Origin: Pedobacter riviphilus | GTDB taxonomy: Bacteria; Bacteroidota; Bacteroidia; Sphingobacteriales; Sphingobacteriaceae | NCBI RefSeq assembly: GCF_014692875.1 | Contig: NZ_CP061171.1 | Span: 4,464,001-4,528,000 of the forward strand | Direction of reading: 5' to 3' | Length of the DNA: 64,000 bases | Shown: positions 61,493 to 64,000 of the stretch, piece after piece | Layout: every line of letters begins with the position of its first letter | Position numbering within the stretch: position 1 is the first letter of the stretch | The notes under the pieces: generated by a model | What the model saw: the letters and a program-made list of their open reading frames with translations, nothing else | Told to the model about the DNA's origin: nothing | The model's database searches: none | Program-made: the position numbers and the translations under genes

Positions 61493-62404
61493 TTATTCAC
61501 TGTCTATCCAGGAAGAACTGGCACGTTTTTTCTTTTTTATTAATGTTTTAACAAATACTGCGAGATAGCTTTTAGCTAAAGTGCACCAACTTACAAAAGT
61601 ATTAGAATGACGCTTATTAAATGCATAATTCTGCTTAAAATTATGCAATGATCTATTTGAATTAAGTAGCGGTACCAAATCGCGCAGCTTATTCGCTCCA
61701 ACTATTCCGGTTGTTTCGGCATTATTATAAACTTTCAGGCATGGAATACCATATGATTTGAATCCAATCTTTTTTGCTCTAAGAAAAAAATCAATATCAC
61801 CATGATATTGAGGAAAATTGACATCGTCAAAATAGTCTAAGGCCAACATTACCTCTGCGGGGATTAAGGTACCCATTCCTCCAGACCAGTCTACCGGAAT
61901 GACTTCATCATATACATCATATTGGTTTAGACCGATCAGAACTTTTCTACCTGTCTTTGACTCATAATAGGCTCCAAAATTAAACAAGCGATCTTTATCA
62001 TGTAGCCAGAATACTTTCGAGACAAGTATTGATTCCAGGTATTTAGAATCTGACAATAAAAGTTTTTCTAAGTTAAAAAAATAATTCTTCTCGCAGACGG
62101 TATCATCATTCCACAGCAATATATGAGATGCTTTTAAGTTTTCAATTGCATATTTTGCTCCCAAGTTAATCGATCCACTCCACCACAAATTTCCGGTTCC
62201 CGTAAGTACATTTATGCCAGGAATGTGCTCATGTATCCAATTAGCAGTTCCATCAGTAGATCCATCATCAACCACAATGACATCAAAACTAATGCGATTC
62301 TTATCACTAACATAAGAACCAATAGCACTATAGATATTGGTGAGCCCAGCTATGGTAACATCTTTTCTATTATAAACAGGTATTACTATTGCAATTTTTA
62401 TCAT
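61493..62404 (-). CDS. Family 2 glycosyltransferase
   Basis: A 303-residue GT2 with AIVIPVYNRKD, the nucleotide-binding DDGSTDGT and the DXD-like LLWNDDTV. The acceptor-side GGMGTLIPAEVM and YHGDIDFFLRAKKIGF follow, and its C-terminus is a basic, hydrophobic tail. The start is ATG 62404, four bases past the flippase stop; the longer frame would overlap. It adds a sugar to the polysaccharide repeat; which sugar is unknown. Confidence 0.88.
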   Translation of the reverse strand: MIKIAIVIPVYNRKDVTIAGLTNIYSAIGSYVSDKNRISFDVIVVDDGSTDGTANWIHEHIPGINVLTGTGNLWWSGSINLGAKYAIENLKASHILLWNDDTVCEKNYFFNLEKLLLSDSKYLESILVSKVFWLHDKDRLFNFGAYYESKTGRKVLIGLNQYDVYDEVIPVDWSGGMGTLIPAEVMLALDYFDDVNFPQYHGDIDFFLRAKKIGFKSYGIPCLKVYNNAETTGIVGANKLRDLVPLLNSNRSLHNFKQNYAFNKRHSNTFVSWCTLAKSYLAVFVKTLIKKKKRASSSWIDSE

Positions 62405-62408
62405 AATC

Positions 62409-63860
62409 TTAATACTTAACAAATCGTTTAACTACATCCATAACAATCCCCTTTACTTTAATAACCACGTTCTGTGTATGAATATCTCTCCACAAATAAT
62501 ATTGAAGAAAAAAATAAACAAATCCACACACTACTACACTCGAAAATAGAAAATATGTCACGTTAATCATATTTGCTCTAAGCAAATAAATTATTGGAAC
62601 AAATGGCAACGACGATAAAATAGCATAGCCAACTATTTTTATTGGAAATTCTAACCTATACCTTTTTCGCGCATAGTAAATGAACATAAATGAAACTATT
62701 AATTCTGTTAAAGAATTCACTATCGCGGCACCAACTTCGTGCATTTTGGGAACCATTAGCACATTCAAACCAATCGATATAAACATACCTAACATGACAG
62801 CATACAACATCTGTTTTTCCATCCCTGCAGCAATTAAGACCTGTACACCGAATAAATTCCCTAAACCAATTAACAAAGGTAGAACAGAAAGGATCATCAT
62901 CGGTTTAACTGCAGGTTCAAACGCTTGTCCAGATACTAGATTGATAAGCTCAGGCGCCAGTAAGAAAAGCCCAAATGTGATAGGAATAGATAAAAGTATA
63001 ATAAAATTATAAGAACTCTTTAGCAATGCCACGTGTTTCCCATCCTTATCTTGAAAGGATTTGGTAATACTTGGTAGCAGAACGATTCCCATAGAAATAA
63101 CTAAAGGAATAGCAATTCTCGCAATTTTCGTGCTAGCAGTGTAATAACCTACTGCTTTATCATTTGATAACAAACCAAGTAGAATCGTATCAAGCATATT
63201 ATACATGGCAGCACTAAGATTTATGCCAAAAATATAGAGTAACGGTGTAAAATGTCTCTTAAGTTGTAAGCTGCTAAATGTTAATGAAACCTTACCACGA
63301 AGTATTAAAATATTAATAAAATTATTCCCCAACACCGAGAATATTGTGATATATAGATATGCTAGGGCATCATCTGCTTTTTTGACAAAGACAAACATTA
63401 GGGCTAGCGAAATTAGCTTAACGAGTATAGATCTAAGAGCGATGCTTTTGAATTCCTCTAATCCCTGATAAAACCAATCTATAGAACTGAATCCCAATAG
63501 AATAACTAATGAACTAGTTAAATAATAACTTGAGTCAATAGAGAATCTCGCAACTGCAAATACTATTGAGATATAGATCAAAGATAAACCCAAACTAGTT
63601 GTCAGATATATCACCATTAATTCAGAAAACGTTTTAGATAGTTTATCACTATCTGAACGAACCTTGGCTATTTCTCTAACGCCATAATACGGTATTCCCA
63701 ATGCCGCAATCAAAGCAAAATATTGTGCAAATGTAACGACAAATTGCACCTTTCCAACCCCGCCAGGTCCCAAAATTCTAGAAATATAGGGAAAGCTCAA
63801 GATCGGGAAAATGATATTGAAGACTGTTAACAGGAAGTTGTATATGTAATTTTTTTTCAC
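62409..63860 (-). CDS. Wzx-like polysaccharide flippase
   Basis: A 483-residue MOP-superfamily flippase with about 12-14 transmembrane segments. The N-terminus NYIYNFLLTVFNIIFPILSF, then PYISRILGPGGVGKVQF, is classic Wzx. It moves lipid-linked repeat units for this cluster. The frame begins at a GTG (63858-63860) with no in-frame ATG upstream before a stop, which is usual for neither neighbour. The first bases of the cluster probably lie past the right edge (63861-64000 holds no gene I can see). Confidence 0.9.
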   Translation of the reverse strand: MKKNYIYNFLLTVFNIIFPILSFPYISRILGPGGVGKVQFVVTFAQYFALIAALGIPYYGVREIAKVRSDSDKLSKTFSELMVIYLTTSLGLSLIYISIVFAVARFSIDSSYYLTSSLVILLGFSSIDWFYQGLEEFKSIALRSILVKLISLALMFVFVKKADDALAYLYITIFSVLGNNFINILILRGKVSLTFSSLQLKRHFTPLLYIFGINLSAAMYNMLDTILLGLLSNDKAVGYYTASTKIARIAIPLVISMGIVLLPSITKSFQDKDGKHVALLKSSYNFIILLSIPITFGLFLLAPELINLVSGQAFEPAVKPMMILSVLPLLIGLGNLFGVQVLIAAGMEKQMLYAVMLGMFISIGLNVLMVPKMHEVGAAIVNSLTELIVSFMFIYYARKRYRLEFPIKIVGYAILSSLPFVPIIYLLRANMINVTYFLFSSVVVCGFVYFFLQYYLWRDIHTQNVVIKVKGIVMDVVKRFVKY

Positions 63861-64000
63861 CAGCGTCTGTCTAAATTTACGTGACTCATCATTCTTTTAA
63901 AATCATTTAATTAAATAATATTATTAGTGCATCCAGAAAAATCTTTTGCTAATGTTAATAATGGATTTATCCGATTAGGATGGCTAGTCTGAAATCGATA

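Overview
The window looks like a chromosomal segment of a Bacteroidota bacterium of the Sphingobacteriaceae, most likely Pedobacter or a close relative. The evidence is a complete sprA (type IX secretion translocon), a TonB/carboxypeptidase-regulatory type receptor, the maeB-ruvA-sprA and gcvH-VanZ gene orders, an rRNA operon with tRNA-Ile(GAT) and tRNA-Ala(TGC) in the spacer, AT-rich intergenic DNA, weak Shine-Dalgarno sequences, and several promoters of the Bacteroidota type (TTTG, 19 nt, TAnnTTTG). The genus is inferred from memory of such genomes; no search was run. I see no prophage, transposase, CRISPR array or plasmid function.

Layout. 1-3.6 kb holds a truncated TonB-dependent receptor, a 41-residue lipoprotein gene, a VanZ-like gene, gcvH and an unidentified membrane protein. 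3.8-14 kb is the leftward maeB-ruvA-sprA operon; sprA carries an apparent -1 frameshift just after its signal peptide. 14-24.5 kb is a long leftward block for the envelope and basic metabolism: MltD-like transglycosylase, gatA, two tatA paralogues, an EnvC-like degenerate LytM protein, a DUF4292 lipoprotein, a TPR protein, dut, a polysaccharide flippase and acylphosphatase. 24.5-29.6 kb holds small regulators, an AraC regulator beside an aldo/keto reductase, a nitronate monooxygenase, an amidohydrolase and tRNA-Thr. 29.9-34.9 kb has three tandem PepSY-like secreted proteins, an NtrC-type response regulator and a convergent hybrid histidine kinase. 35-39.1 kb holds a WYL regulator, DinB, an FMN reductase, rluF-like and rlmN. 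39.2-45.8 kb is a leftward 16S-tRNA-tRNA-23S-5S operon with three tandem promoters upstream and a duplicated 171-bp element downstream. 46.2-55 kb holds comF, a beta-helix lipoprotein, glmS, glyA, scpA and dxs. 55-64 kb is an exopolysaccharide cluster: RemB/Wzi-like barrel, WcaJ-like initiating transferase, GDP-mannose pyrophosphorylase, epimerase, two family-2 glycosyltransferases and a Wzx-like flippase. It probably continues past the right edge.

Working together. SprA exports T9SS cargo, and the Tat pair and lipoproteins serve the envelope. The EnvC-like protein probably activates an amidase during division, and MltD trims the wall. glmS and manC feed sugar nucleotides to the wall and the polysaccharide cluster.

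The least explained signals are non-coding: (i) degenerate 7-bp-period arrays in five intergenic spacers; (ii) a dispersed element with related ends and variable hairpin cores in four intergenic copies; (iii) the homogenised PepSY-like triplet. Starts were moved from the longest frame wherever a promoter box, signal peptide or family N-terminus argued for it.
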